Below are positions 15,394 to 24,173 of a DNA stretch of 64,000 nucleotides, piece by piece. The translations under genes and the position numbers were made by a program. Positions within the stretch are counted from its first letter, which is position 1. Every line of letters starts with the position of its first letter. The notes beneath the pieces were generated by a model that worked only from the letters and a program-made list of their open reading frames with translations, was not told where the DNA came from and made no database searches. Source of the stretch: Agromyces aureus. Lineage in GTDB: Bacteria; Actinomycetota; Actinomycetes; Actinomycetales; Microbacteriaceae. The stretch covers positions 682,001-746,000 of the forward strand of contig NZ_CP013979.1 of the NCBI RefSeq assembly GCF_001660485.1. The letters run 5' to 3'.

Positions 15394-16841
15394 GAGTCGA
15401 ACCCCAATCCGAGGGCGTCGAGGGTCTTCAGCAGCACGTTGCGCCTGCCACGGTTGTGGTCGGCCCGGTCGAGCGACCAGCGGGTCGCGTTGATGCCGAT
15501 CGCGGCGGCCGGTTCGGGCGGGAACGGCAGGGGGCGCTTGCGCACCATCTCGAGCTGCGTGCGCTCGTTCTCGCGACGCTCGAGCAGGTCGAGCATGACC
15601 TCGGCGGCGAACCGCGTCGAGCCGACGCCGAGCCCGGTGAAGCCTGCGGCGTAGGCGACGCGGTGGTCGCGCGCCGTGCCGAAGAACGCCGTGAACTGCG
15701 TGCTCGTGTCGATCGCGCCGGCCCACTGGTGGCTGAACTGCAGGCCCTCGAGTTGCGGGAACGTCGTGAAGAAGTGGCTCGCGAGCTTCTGCCAGGTCTC
15801 GGGCCGGTTCTCGTAGGAGCTGCGCACCTTGCGCCCGTAGTGGTAGATCGCGTCGTAGCCGCCGAAGAGGATGCGGTTGTCCTTCGAGAGCCGGTAGTAG
15901 TGGAACTGGTTCGCCATGTCGCCGATGCCCTGGCGGTCGTTCCAACCGATGCTCGCCAGCTGCTGCTTCGAGAGCGGCTCGGTCATGAGTACGTAGTCGT
16001 ACACGGGCACCGTCATGAGCCGGTTGCGCTTCAGCAGCGACGGGAACACGTTGGTCGCGAGCACGGCGTGGGTCGCGTCGACGCGGCCGCCGTCGGTGAC
16101 GACGCTCACGGCTCCCGTCGAGCCCGGCGTCTCGATGCCCTTGACGGGCGAGTGCTCGAAGATCTCGACGCCGAGCTCCTCGGCGACGCGGGCGAGCTCC
16201 GACACGAGCCGGGCGGGGTGCAGCATGCCGTTCGTGTTCTTCTCCCACACGCCCGCGAGGAACGTGGGGGAGGCGACGGATGCCTGTACGGCCGCTTCGT
16301 CGAGGTAGACGACCTCGTCGCCCTCGCCCTTCGCCACCGCGCCCGCGTGCCAGTCGCGCAGCCACTCGACCTGGTGCTCCTCGATCGCGGGAGCGAGCTG
16401 CCCGGTGCGCTCGAAGTGGAAGTCCATGCCGAACTCGGCCTCGGACGCCTCGATCGCGTCGAGGTTCGCTATGCCGAGGCGGTGCAGCGTCGGCATCTCG
16501 TCGGGCCAGCGCGACTCGCCGTTCTCGTCGCCGTGCGTGAGGCTCGCCTCGCAGAAGCCGCCGTTGCGGCCCGATGCGGCCCAGCCGATCGACTTCGCCT
16601 CGACGAGCACGACGCGTGCGTTCGGGTTGCGGCGCTTGGCGAGCACGGCGCTCCAGAGGCCCGTGTAGCCGCCGCCCACGATGACGAGGTCGGCGACGCG
16701 GGTGCCGGCGAGCTTCGGGCGCCCGCCCGTGGCGCCCGCCGGCAGGTCTTCGAGCCAGAACACCGCCTGCCGCGTTGCAGCGAGCGAGTGCTCGACGACG
16801 GATGTCTGGGGGCGGCGTCGTTCGAAGACGGTGGTTCCCAC
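15390..16841 (-). CDS. puuB: FAD-dependent oxidase, gamma-glutamylputrescine oxidase-like
   Basis: A 483-residue DAO-type flavoprotein. The dinucleotide motif is VIVGGGYTGLWSAV (residues 53-66), followed by a glutamate-containing strand (VVLVEAKSIGWAASGRNGG) where FAD attaches; the C-terminal flavin motif is AGFTGLGVGSTRFAAE. The closest pattern is PuuB, which oxidises gamma-glutamylputrescine to the aldehyde, H2O2 and ammonia. It starts at GTG 16841 and is coupled to the cupin gene. The glutamylating enzyme (PuuA) is not in the window, so direct oxidation of another primary amine is possible. Confidence 0.85.
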   Translation of the reverse strand: MGTTVFERRRPQTSVVEHSLAATRQAVFWLEDLPAGATGGRPKLAGTRVADLVIVGGGYTGLWSAVLAKRRNPNARVVLVEAKSIGWAASGRNGGFCEASLTHGDENGESRWPDEMPTLHRLGIANLDAIEASEAEFGMDFHFERTGQLAPAIEEHQVEWLRDWHAGAVAKGEGDEVVYLDEAAVQASVASPTFLAGVWEKNTNGMLHPARLVSELARVAEELGVEIFEHSPVKGIETPGSTGAVSVVTDGGRVDATHAVLATNVFPSLLKRNRLMTVPVYDYVLMTEPLSKQQLASIGWNDRQGIGDMANQFHYYRLSKDNRILFGGYDAIYHYGRKVRSSYENRPETWQKLASHFFTTFPQLEGLQFSHQWAGAIDTSTQFTAFFGTARDHRVAYAAGFTGLGVGSTRFAAEVMLDLLERRENERTQLEMVRKRPLPFPPEPAAAIGINATRWSLDRADHNRGRRNVLLKTLDALGLGFDS

Positions 16842-16908
16842 GGGGTATCACTCCGATGCGATGGTTGGTTGCTCCATCCTCCCGCGCGGCTCGCGGACGG
16901 CGCCAGTG

Positions 16909-16928
16909 GCGGATGTCTCGACATCCGC
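16909..16928. repeat. 20-bp inverted repeat of the GGATGTC type
   Basis: GCGGATGT-CTCG-ACATCCGC in the gap between the oxidase start and the serine hydrolase end. It belongs to the same word family as the palindrome at 48333-48352 and could terminate the serine hydrolase transcript, whose gene ends at 17014 on the minus strand. Confidence 0.5.
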
Positions 16929-17013
16929 TCGCCGTCGGACAGGCTGTGCCGCTCGGCTCGTGGGCCATCGATGACCAGCACCACGCGCCCAGGGCGTGGG
17001 CGGCACCGCCGGG

Positions 17014-18153
17014 TCAGCGCGTGCGGCGCTGCAGCAGCTGCTCGATCGCGATGAGCGTGCGGAAGCTGCGCACCATCTCGCGCGTCGACGCGAAGTTCAG
17101 CACGATGTCGACGTCGTGCACCGGGTCGTGGAAGAGGTGCGTCGCGAGCACCCCGATGTGCCCGACCGGGCGGGGCAGGCCTCGGAGCAGCGGGGAGAAC
17201 CCCTCGAACCGCACCTGCATCAGGCCTGCACCGTAGCGGATGCCGGGGCGGAAGCGGTTGCGGATCTCGCTCAGGTACTCGAGGCTCGCCTCGCTCACGA
17301 GCTCGCCGTGGTGCAGTGCGCGACTGAAGGTCGCGAGGTCGCCCGGCGTCGAGACGATGCCCCCGCCGGCCCAATCGCAGCTGAGGCTCGTGAACCGGCT
17401 CGCCTCGACCCGGCCGAGGCGGAACGGGGCGAGATCCACCGAGGCGGCATCGAGGGCGTCGACGGAATGGAACAGCAGCGCGCTGCGCTGCAGGCCGAGC
17501 GGCGTGAAGATCCGCTCGTGCAGCAACTCGTGGAACGCGCGGCCAGTGGCCTGCTCGAGCACTCGCCCGAGCAGCACGTATCCGGTATCGGAGTACGCGA
17601 AGCGCTCGCCGGGGCGCCCCAACGGGCGTTGGCGTTCGCGGCTGAAGTCGAGCAGATCGGCCGGCGACCAGCGACGGTCGGGTTCTGCGGCCACGAGGTC
17701 GAGCATCCGCGGGCCGGTCGAGACGGCGCCCTCGAAGTAGTCGGCGACGCCCGCCGTGTGCGTGAGCAGGTGGTGCACGGTCGCGCCGCCCGCGGCATCC
17801 GTCGTGCCCTCGATCTCGAAGAGGCCGGCGAGTTCATCGCGGGGGAGCAGCGCACTGACCGGCGTGTCGACCGTGAACGCGCCGGCCTCGACGAGCTGCA
17901 TGACGAGGGTGGCCGTGAAGGCCTTGCCGATGCTCGCGACGTGGAATCGCCGCTGCTGGTCGCCGAAGCGGTAGTCGAGGCCGAGTCGCTCGGAACGCAC
18001 GGCGACCTGTGGCGCGCCGAGCTCGCGGCGGCGGCGGGTGACGCGGGCGAGGTGGGCGTCGAGCGTCGCGGTGAACGCCTCGGGGTCGAGCGCGTGCCGC
18101 GGCTGCGATCGTGGTGTCGATGGTCGTGGCGTCGATGGTCGTGCGGCGGGCAT
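17014..18153 (-). CDS. Serine hydrolase of the beta-lactamase/esterase class C fold
   Basis: A 379-residue protein. The nucleophile motif is SIGK (Ser74, Lys77) in HVASIGKAFTATLV, and the second motif is YSDTGYVLLGRVLEQ, with Asp in place of the usual Asn. HHLLTHTAGVADY is the family motif between them. There is no signal peptide, so it is probably a cytoplasmic esterase or peptidase rather than an antibiotic-hydrolysing lactamase. ATG 18153 is chosen after GGAAGG; the residues before the domain are a Pro/Ser/Arg repeat. It is divergent from a PadR regulator gene with a clear dyad between them, so expression is probably repressed by that regulator. Confidence 0.82.
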   Translation of the reverse strand: MPAARPSTPRPSTPRSQPRHALDPEAFTATLDAHLARVTRRRRELGAPQVAVRSERLGLDYRFGDQQRRFHVASIGKAFTATLVMQLVEAGAFTVDTPVSALLPRDELAGLFEIEGTTDAAGGATVHHLLTHTAGVADYFEGAVSTGPRMLDLVAAEPDRRWSPADLLDFSRERQRPLGRPGERFAYSDTGYVLLGRVLEQATGRAFHELLHERIFTPLGLQRSALLFHSVDALDAASVDLAPFRLGRVEASRFTSLSCDWAGGGIVSTPGDLATFSRALHHGELVSEASLEYLSEIRNRFRPGIRYGAGLMQVRFEGFSPLLRGLPRPVGHIGVLATHLFHDPVHDVDIVLNFASTREMVRSFRTLIAIEQLLQRRTR

Positions 18154-18183
18154 CTGCGAGAATCCTTCCGACGGGTCGCGGTT

Positions 18184-18210
18184 CGTGATGTCACTGTTCG
18201 ATACATCACG
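18184..18210. promoter_or_regulatory. PadR-type operator
   Basis: Perfect 8-bp arms CGTGATGT (18184-18191) and ACATCACG (18203-18210) with an 11-bp centre; GTTC/GAAC flanks nearly extend it. ATGT...ACAT dyads of this spacing are known for PadR proteins. It lies in the 118 bp between the divergent serine hydrolase and PadR genes. Confidence 0.7.
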
Positions 18211-18271
18211 GAACGTAGCATCAAGGGCGACCCACCGCATCCGTCGACGACCGATTCCTGAGAGGAGCCGC

Positions 18272-18808
18272 ATGGGCAACGTGATCCTCGGGCTGCTGCT
18301 CATCGGCCCCCAGACGCTCTACTCGCTCAACAAGCAGTTCGAGCAGGGCATCTCGCTCTTCTACCGCGCGAGCTACGGCAGCCTGCAGAGCGCGCTCAAG
18401 TCGCTGCTCGCGAAGGGGCACGTCACCTTCGTCGAGGGCATCGACGGCGGGCGCAACAAGAAGACCTACTCGATCACGGATGCCGGTGGCGAGGCGTTCG
18501 ACGCCTGGATGCGCGCCCCCGTGGCCGGCGGAGACCTCGAGGTCGCCGCCCTGTCGAAGCTCTACCACCTCGGACTCGTCGACGACGACGAGGTGCGGCA
18601 GGCGGTGCTCGACGACCTCGTCGCCGCGATCACCCACGAGCGCGACGCCCTCGAGGGGTTCGCCGGGCAGATCGACGCTCTCGAGGTGCCCGACGAGTAC
18701 GCGCGCCTGTTCCGGTACCGCCGCGCGACCCTCGACTACGGCATCGTGTCGCACCGGGCGAGCCTCGACTGGTTCCTCGCGCTCGCCGAGGAGGAGCGCC
18801 GCCGCTGA
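18272..18808 (+). CDS. PadR family transcriptional regulator
   Basis: A 178-residue regulator with the PadR winged helix at the N-terminus (VILGLLLIGPQTLYSLNKQF, YRASYGSLQSALKSLLAKGHV, KKTYSITDAGGEAFDAWM) and a helical dimerisation half (from about residue 75) of the long Vir-like type. ATG 18272 follows AGAGGAG. It is divergent from the serine hydrolase gene and probably represses both genes through the dyad at 18184-18210. Its stop lies 7 bp from the converging RamB-like gene. The effector is unknown. Confidence 0.9.
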   Translation: MGNVILGLLLIGPQTLYSLNKQFEQGISLFYRASYGSLQSALKSLLAKGHVTFVEGIDGGRNKKTYSITDAGGEAFDAWMRAPVAGGDLEVAALSKLYHLGLVDDDEVRQAVLDDLVAAITHERDALEGFAGQIDALEVPDEYARLFRYRRATLDYGIVSHRASLDWFLALAEEERRR

Positions 18809-18815
18809 CCCGCCG

Positions 18816-20345
18816 CTACCCCGCCTGCGAAGTCGGCGCGTGCGCCTCGAGGAACGCGAACACCTCGGTCTGGTCGACCCCGGGGAACGTGCCCGTCGGC
18901 AGTGCCGCGAGCAGCGAGGTGGGCGTGCGCGCGGCCGGCCACGAGGCATCCGCCCACCGCTCGGCGAGCCCTGCCGGCGCCTGGCAGCACGCGGGGTCGG
19001 GGCACCGTGAAACCGCACGGTGGGGTGTCTCGCGCCCGCGGAACCACTTGACGTGCTCGAACGGCACGCCGACCGACACCGAGTACTCGCCCTCCTTCGC
19101 CTTCTCGATGCGCGACGTGCACCAGAACGTGCCCGACGGGGTGTCGGTGTACTGGTACCAGGGGCTGAAGCGGTCCTCGACGTCGAACACGGTGCGGGCC
19201 GTCCAGTTGCGGCACATCGTGGTGCCCTCGATGGCGCCCAGTGCGTCGCTCGGGAAGCGCACGCGGTCGTTCTCGTAGGCCTTGATGATGGTGCCCGACT
19301 CGTGCACCTTCGTGAAGTGCACCGGGATGTCGAGGCGCGCCGTCGCGACGTTCGTGAACCGGTGCGCGGCCGTCTCGTACGACACGGCGAACGCGTCGCG
19401 CAGGTCTTCCATCGAGATGCGGCGCAGGTTCTTCGCCTCGGTGAGGAAGCGCACGGTCGCCTGCTCGGGCAGCAGGATCGCCGCGGTGAGGTAGTTCGTC
19501 TCGATGCGCTGGCGTAGGAACTCGGCGTAGTCGCGCGGCTCGTGGTGGCCGAGCAGGTGCGAGGCGAGCGCCTGCAGGATGGGCGAGCGCGAGTCGCGCG
19601 ACGGCGACTGCGCGGTGGGCAGGTACACGCGGCCGTTGCGCTTGTCGGTGACCGAGCGGGTCGAGTGCGGCAGGTCGCCGACGTAGTGCAGCGAGTAGCC
19701 GAGGTGCCCGGCCATGTCGGCGACGAGCTGGTGCGAAACGGGCCCGCCCGTGTGCCCGACGGCCTCGAGCAGCTCGGCGGCCTTGGCCTCGAGCTCGGGG
19801 TAGAAGTTGTCGCGCGCCCGCATCTCGGCGCGCAGCTGCGCGTTCGCGCGGCGCGCCTCCTCAGGGGTCGCGGCGCGTTCGCGGTGCAGGCGGTCGATCT
19901 CCTGGTGCAGCGCGAGGATCGTCGTGAGCGTCTGGTCGCTCATGCCCTTCGCCACGCGGAACGACGGCAGCCCGAGCGCGGCGAAGACGGGCCCGCGCTG
20001 GGCTCGCTCGACGGCGATCTCGAGCGCCGCGCGCTCCGACGGGGCATCCGTCTTCAGCAGTTCGTCGGCCGTCGTGCCGAGCGCGAGCGCGATCGTGCGC
20101 AGCATCGAGAGTCGGGGTTCGCGCTTGCCGTTCTCGATCGCCGAGACCTGCGACGGGGCCCGCTCGATGGCCGCGGCCAACTCGCCGAGGGTCATGGCCT
20201 GCGCCGTGCGACGCTCGCGGATGCGACGGCCCAGCGTGAGCGCGTCGACCTCGGTGCCGGGCTCCGCGTCGAGCTCGAGCGCGGTCGATGCTGCCGCACG
20301 CGGGTCGAGTGCGGTGCGGAGGGGGCGTCGATCGGCGGTGATCAT
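18816..20345 (-). CDS. ramB: RamB-like short-chain fatty acyl transcriptional regulator
   Basis: A 509-residue protein. Residues 37-97 are an XRE helix-turn-helix (GRRIRERRTAQAMTLGELAA, then SQVSAIENGKREPRLSMLRT). The central region has an IrrE-like fold with a degenerate metal motif, SHLLGHHE, lacking the catalytic Glu of HExxH. The C-terminal half (MCRNWTARTVF to CPDPACCQAP) matches the ScfR/RamB family. These regulators control acetate and propionate metabolism, including aceA/aceB and methylcitrate genes. The glyoxylate shunt genes lie 16 kb away in this window, and a dicarboxylate transporter gene is divergent from this one. Its target here is inferred. Confidence 0.85.
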   Translation of the reverse strand: MITADRRPLRTALDPRAAASTALELDAEPGTEVDALTLGRRIRERRTAQAMTLGELAAAIERAPSQVSAIENGKREPRLSMLRTIALALGTTADELLKTDAPSERAALEIAVERAQRGPVFAALGLPSFRVAKGMSDQTLTTILALHQEIDRLHRERAATPEEARRANAQLRAEMRARDNFYPELEAKAAELLEAVGHTGGPVSHQLVADMAGHLGYSLHYVGDLPHSTRSVTDKRNGRVYLPTAQSPSRDSRSPILQALASHLLGHHEPRDYAEFLRQRIETNYLTAAILLPEQATVRFLTEAKNLRRISMEDLRDAFAVSYETAAHRFTNVATARLDIPVHFTKVHESGTIIKAYENDRVRFPSDALGAIEGTTMCRNWTARTVFDVEDRFSPWYQYTDTPSGTFWCTSRIEKAKEGEYSVSVGVPFEHVKWFRGRETPHRAVSRCPDPACCQAPAGLAERWADASWPAARTPTSLLAALPTGTFPGVDQTEVFAFLEAHAPTSQAG

Positions 20346-20380
20346 CTTCCGATGGTCACACGCGCGAGCGGATGCCGCAA

Positions 20381-20392
20381 ACGGAACTCCGT
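20381..20392. promoter_or_regulatory. Short dyad upstream of ramB-like gene
   Basis: ACGGA-AC-TCCGT, a perfect 12-bp inverted repeat 36 bp upstream of the regulator start, in the 258-bp region shared with the divergent transporter gene. It could be an autoregulatory site; evidence is only position and symmetry. Confidence 0.35.
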
Positions 20393-20603
20393 GCGTAGTT
20401 CTGCGTGATGTCGGCTCAGGAGCCCGAAAACGTGGAAATCGCACCCGTGCAGCAGTGAAGACCGCCCGTTGTTCGCAATCGCGGGGCCGCGGCATCCGCC
20501 CGAAACACGGGATCGAGAGGTCTGGCACCGAGCGCACCCGCGCCGATATGCTCTGGATCATCGGGCACCGTCGAGGGTGCCGAGATGTTGTGCTGGGGGG
20601 CTC

Positions 20604-22079
20604 ATGGACATCTTCGTCGTCATCCTGCAGGCAGTCGTCGTCATCGGCGCGATCGTCATGGGCGTTCGAACCGGCGGCCTCGGCCTCGGACTCTGGGGCG
20701 TCGTCGGCACCGCGATCCTCGTATTCGGATTCCACCTGCCGCCGGGCGCGATCCCCATCGACGCGTTCTTCATCATCATCGCGGTCATCACCGCGTCGTC
20801 GGCCATGCAGGCTGCGGGCGGCATCGACTACCTCGTGGCGATCGCGTCGAAGATCATCCAAGCCAATCCGAAGCGCCTCACGTACGTCGCGCCGATCGTG
20901 GCCTTCGTCTTCACGGTGCTCGCCGGCACCTCGAACATCTACTTCGCCCTCATCCCGATCATCTACGAGACGGCGTACCGCAACGGGCAGCGCCCGGAGC
21001 GTGCGCTCGCGTCGTCGACGGTCACGTCGGCGCTCGGCATCACCGCGAGCCCCGTCTCGGCGGCGATGGCCGCCTACCTCGTGCTGATGGACGGCACGGG
21101 GTTCGGTCTTCCGCAGATCCTCGCCATCACGATCCCGGCCTCGCTCGTCGCCTGCGTCGTGACCTCGGTCGTGCAGCAGCGGCTCGGCAAGGAGCTCGTC
21201 GACGACCCGAAGTTCCGCAAGCGCGTCGAGGAGGGCGCGGTCGAGGTGCCGCCGGTGCTCCAGGCGGAGTACGCCGCGGCGACCGGGTCGACGGCGACGG
21301 CGACCGCGGGTGCCGGCGATTCCGCGGGCACCGGCCTCGGCGAAGCGCCCGCGGCGACGGCCACCGCGACGCCCCCGCCGCCGACCTCGTCGAAGGCGGA
21401 CCGCATCGAGCACCCGGTGCCGAAGGGCGGTGCGACGGCCGCGTGGATCTTCCTCTCGGGCACGTTCCTCATCGTGCTGTTCGGGCTCTTCTCGGGCCTG
21501 CGCCCGTCGTTCCCCAATGAGGACGGCGACCTCGTGCCGATCGGCATGTCGACCGTCATCGAGATGGTCATGTTCAGCGCCGCCCTCGTGATCATCCTCG
21601 TGCGCAAGGTCAAGCCGTCGGTGGTCGTCGAGCAGCCGCTGCTGAAGGCGGGATTCGTGGCGGCGGTGGCGCTGTTCGGCATCGCGTGGATGGCCGACAC
21701 GTTCATCAGCGCCAACGAGGAGACGATCATCGCCCCGCTCGGCGCCTTCATCGAGCAGCAGCCGATCATGCTCGCCGTCGCGCTGTTCCTGGTCGCGGGT
21801 CTCACCACGAGCCAGTCCGCGACGACGAACACGCTCATCCCGATCGCGCTCGCCGCAGGGCTCGGGCCGGGCGTCATCACGGCGATGTGGCCCTCGCTCG
21901 TCGGCGTCTGGCTGTTCCCGGCGAACGGCTCGCAGATCGCCGCCGTCGAGACCGACCTCACCGGTTCGACGAAGCTCACGCAAGTGCCGATCTGGCACTC
22001 GTTCACGATCCCGATGCTCGTCTCCTGGGTCGCGGTGGTCGGCGCCGGACTGCTCGTGCAGCTCTTCATCTCCGCCTGA
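20604..22079 (+). CDS. Dcu family C4-dicarboxylate transporter
   Basis: A 491-residue membrane protein of the anaerobic C4-dicarboxylate carrier (DcuA/DcuB) family, known for exchange of fumarate, malate, aspartate and succinate. Family landmarks are GVRTGGLGLGLWGVVGTAIL (20 residues) near the N-terminus, AGTSNIYFALIPIIYE, SSTVTSALGITASPVSAAMA and the C-terminal SQSATTNTLIPIALAAG with ANGSQIAAVETD. A long Ala/Thr/Pro-rich cytoplasmic loop (about residues 225-265) makes it longer than the usual 430-445 residues. It is divergent from the RamB-like regulator gene and 94 bp ahead of a dipeptidase gene, so uptake of aspartate or dicarboxylates under short-chain-acid control is plausible. Confidence 0.85.
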   Translation: MDIFVVILQAVVVIGAIVMGVRTGGLGLGLWGVVGTAILVFGFHLPPGAIPIDAFFIIIAVITASSAMQAAGGIDYLVAIASKIIQANPKRLTYVAPIVAFVFTVLAGTSNIYFALIPIIYETAYRNGQRPERALASSTVTSALGITASPVSAAMAAYLVLMDGTGFGLPQILAITIPASLVACVVTSVVQQRLGKELVDDPKFRKRVEEGAVEVPPVLQAEYAAATGSTATATAGAGDSAGTGLGEAPAATATATPPPPTSSKADRIEHPVPKGGATAAWIFLSGTFLIVLFGLFSGLRPSFPNEDGDLVPIGMSTVIEMVMFSAALVIILVRKVKPSVVVEQPLLKAGFVAAVALFGIAWMADTFISANEETIIAPLGAFIEQQPIMLAVALFLVAGLTTSQSATTNTLIPIALAAGLGPGVITAMWPSLVGVWLFPANGSQIAAVETDLTGSTKLTQVPIWHSFTIPMLVSWVAVVGAGLLVQLFISA

Positions 22080-22126
22080 CCGGCCCGGGTCGCGGGTCGC
22101 TTCGCGACCGCACACGAGGCTCAACC

Positions 22127-22162
22127 CGTTCCGCACTTCGTTCCGTACTCCGTTCCGCACTC
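22127..22162 (+). repeat. 12-bp tandem repeat x3 before a ribosome site
   Basis: Three units, CGTTCCGCACTT, CGTTCCGTACTC and CGTTCCGCACTC, run head to tail and end right at the AAGGAGG ribosome-binding site of the dipeptidase gene (ATG 22174). Repeat number would alter the leader length but not the protein. Confidence 0.8.
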
Positions 22163-22173
22163 AAGGAGGAACC

Positions 22174-23529
22174 ATGTCAGAGTCCGACGACCTGAACGCC
22201 GCAGCGGCGGCGCTCATGCCAGACGTGATCGAGCGCCTCGAGGCGCTCGTCCGCATCCGATCGGTGGCCTTCCCCGGGTTCGACCCCGAGCCCGTGCACG
22301 CCATGGGCCAGGCCGTCGTCGACCTGTTCACGGATGCCGGTGCCGAGGGCGTGCGCCTGCTCGACGTCCCCGACGGCTACCCGTGCGTCTACGCCGACCT
22401 GCCCGGCCCCGAGGGGTCGCCGACCGTGCTGCTCTACGCGCACTACGACGTGCAGCCCGCACCCGAGTCGCAGAACTGGTCGAGCGATCCTTGGGAGCCC
22501 GTGACGAAGGAGGACGGCCGCATCTACGGGCGCGGCGCCGCCGACGACAAGTCGGGACTCGTCATCCACTACGGAACCCTGAAGCTGCTGGGCCCCGACC
22601 GTCCGTGCCGTGTCAAGCTGCTGGTCGAGGGCGAGGAGGAGACGATCTCGCACCTCGAGGCGTTCGTCGAGGCCAACCCCGACCTGTTCGCGGCCGACGC
22701 CTACGTGATCGGGGACATCGGCGGTCAGTCCGTCGGGCGTCCGGGACTCACGACCGCGCTCCGCGGCGACGTCGCGTGCACGGTCACGGTGCGCACGCTC
22801 GCGTTCCCGGTGCACTCCGGCGAGTTCGGCGGCGCGGCGCCCGATGCGATGACGGCGATGATCCGCATCCTCGACTCGCTGCACGACGAGCACGGCGACA
22901 CCGCGATCCCCGGCGTGCCGAGCGGCACCTGGGAAGGCGCCGACATGGACGAGGACGTCTACCGCGGCGGCTCGGCGATCCTGCCGGGGGTCGACTTCCT
23001 CGGCACGGGCTCGCTCTCGGACCGCATCTGGGCGAAGCCGTCGGTCACCGTGCTCGGCATGGACCTGCCGAGCACCGCCGAGGCGTCGAACGTGCTGCTG
23101 CCCGAGGTGAAGGCCAAGCTGTCGATGCGCATCATCCCGGGCGTCGACGCCGAGGAGCAGCTCAACCTGCTGATGGACTACCTGCGATCCCAGCGGCCGT
23201 GGAACTGCGAGGTGACGGTCGAGAAGGTCAAGACCGGCTACCCGTTCCACGTCGACGAGTCGCACCCGGCGATCGTGGCCGCCGAGGAGGCGCTCACCGA
23301 GGCTTACGGCGTCGAGGTCGAGCAGATCGGCAGCGGGGCGTCCATCCCGCTGGTCGCGTCGCTGAAGAAGGTGTCGCCCGATGCCGCGATCCTGCTGTGG
23401 GGCGCCGAAGACACCGCGCAGTCCCGCATCCACGCGTCCGACGAGTCGGTCGACCCCGGCGAGATCGAGCGGATGATCGCGGCGCAGGTCGGCTTCATCC
23501 GCAAGTTCGTGGCGGCCGAGGCCGAGTAG
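22174..23529 (+). CDS. M20 family dipeptidase
   Basis: A 451-residue metallopeptidase of the M20 family (CNDP/PepV-like). Metal and catalytic residues are visible: YAHYDVQPA (His and Asp), YGRGAADDKSG (bridging Asp) and LVEGEEE (general base and metal Glu). The dimerisation lid contains VHSGEFGGAAPDAMTAM. It should hydrolyse dipeptides or related acyl-amino acids to free amino acids in the cytoplasm. ATG 22174 follows AAGGAGG. It lies behind the Dcu transporter gene, so the pair may serve aspartyl-peptide or amino-acid use. A hairpin at 23537-23572 closes the unit. Confidence 0.92.
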   Translation: MSESDDLNAAAAALMPDVIERLEALVRIRSVAFPGFDPEPVHAMGQAVVDLFTDAGAEGVRLLDVPDGYPCVYADLPGPEGSPTVLLYAHYDVQPAPESQNWSSDPWEPVTKEDGRIYGRGAADDKSGLVIHYGTLKLLGPDRPCRVKLLVEGEEETISHLEAFVEANPDLFAADAYVIGDIGGQSVGRPGLTTALRGDVACTVTVRTLAFPVHSGEFGGAAPDAMTAMIRILDSLHDEHGDTAIPGVPSGTWEGADMDEDVYRGGSAILPGVDFLGTGSLSDRIWAKPSVTVLGMDLPSTAEASNVLLPEVKAKLSMRIIPGVDAEEQLNLLMDYLRSQRPWNCEVTVEKVKTGYPFHVDESHPAIVAAEEALTEAYGVEVEQIGSGASIPLVASLKKVSPDAAILLWGAEDTAQSRIHASDESVDPGEIERMIAAQVGFIRKFVAAEAE

Positions 23530-23536
23530 CACCCGG

Positions 23537-23572
23537 GCGGATGCCGCGCCGGCGCCCGCCCGCGGCATCCGC
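23537..23572. terminator. Bidirectional hairpin terminator
   Basis: Perfect 12-bp arms, GCGGATGCCGCG (23537-23548) and CGCGGCATCCGC (23561-23572), with a 12-nt loop between the convergent dipeptidase and VOC genes. The arms are made from the recurrent GGATGCCG word. Confidence 0.75.
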
Positions 23573-23619
23573 TCGTCCGCGTGTGCGCGGCACTGGAGCT
23601 GGCGTGCGAGGGCTGGCCG

Positions 23620-24069
23620 TCAGGCAGTGGCGACGGCGGTCGCGACGGGCTCGCCGAGCTGCGCCAGGTAGTGCGTGTTGGTCATGATGCCGAGCGCGTT
23701 GCCGAAGGGGTCGACGACCGAGGCGGTGACGAAGCCGGGGCCGTGCTCGGTGATCGGCAGCAGCGGGGTCGCACCGAGCTCGAGGAGTCGGGCGAGCGAA
23801 CCCTCGAGGTCGTCGACGTGCCAGTGCGCGAGCGGACCGGCGGTGCGGCCGTCGACGGTCGTCGGGGCGAGCGAGTCGGGCGCGAACCGGCGGTCGATGA
23901 AGCCGAGCTCCTGCTGGTGGTCGCCGATGCGGAACTCGACGTACGCGGGCGTGCCATCGGGGCCGTTGCGCGTGAAGTACGGCTCGATGCCGAGCACCTC
24001 TGCGTACCAGGCGGCCGCGGCGGCGGGGTCCTCGACGTAGCAGTTGACGGTGGCGATGCCTCGCAGCAT
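23620..24069 (-). CDS. VOC family protein (glyoxalase-like)
   Basis: A 149-residue vicinal-oxygen-chelate protein: IATVNCYVEDPAAAAAWYAEV at the start, then DHQQELGFIDRRF, and the second half HWHVDDLEGSLARLLELGAT and VTASVVDPFGNALGIM. The DPFGN-LGI ending is typical of glyoxalase/bleomycin-resistance-like proteins. ATG 24069 follows AAGGAG. It is divergent from the WYL regulator gene 104 bp away, which, if functional, is the likely regulator. The substrate is unknown. Confidence 0.87.
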   Translation of the reverse strand: MLRGIATVNCYVEDPAAAAAWYAEVLGIEPYFTRNGPDGTPAYVEFRIGDHQQELGFIDRRFAPDSLAPTTVDGRTAGPLAHWHVDDLEGSLARLLELGATPLLPITEHGPGFVTASVVDPFGNALGIMTNTHYLAQLGEPVATAVATA

Positions 24070-24173
24070 GATGACTCCTTCGGTGGCGAACGACCCGGTG
24101 CCGTCCTGATGAATTCCATACTCCTCCCCATAAGTGCTCACCTTCTGACTACTTTTCAGACGAGAATGGAATC

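Noticed and set aside
16909..16928. Palindromes built from GGATGCCG/GGATGTC words as insertion-sequence ends
   Set aside because: No transposase gene or paired copy at element-like spacing is present; they behave as isolated hairpins.
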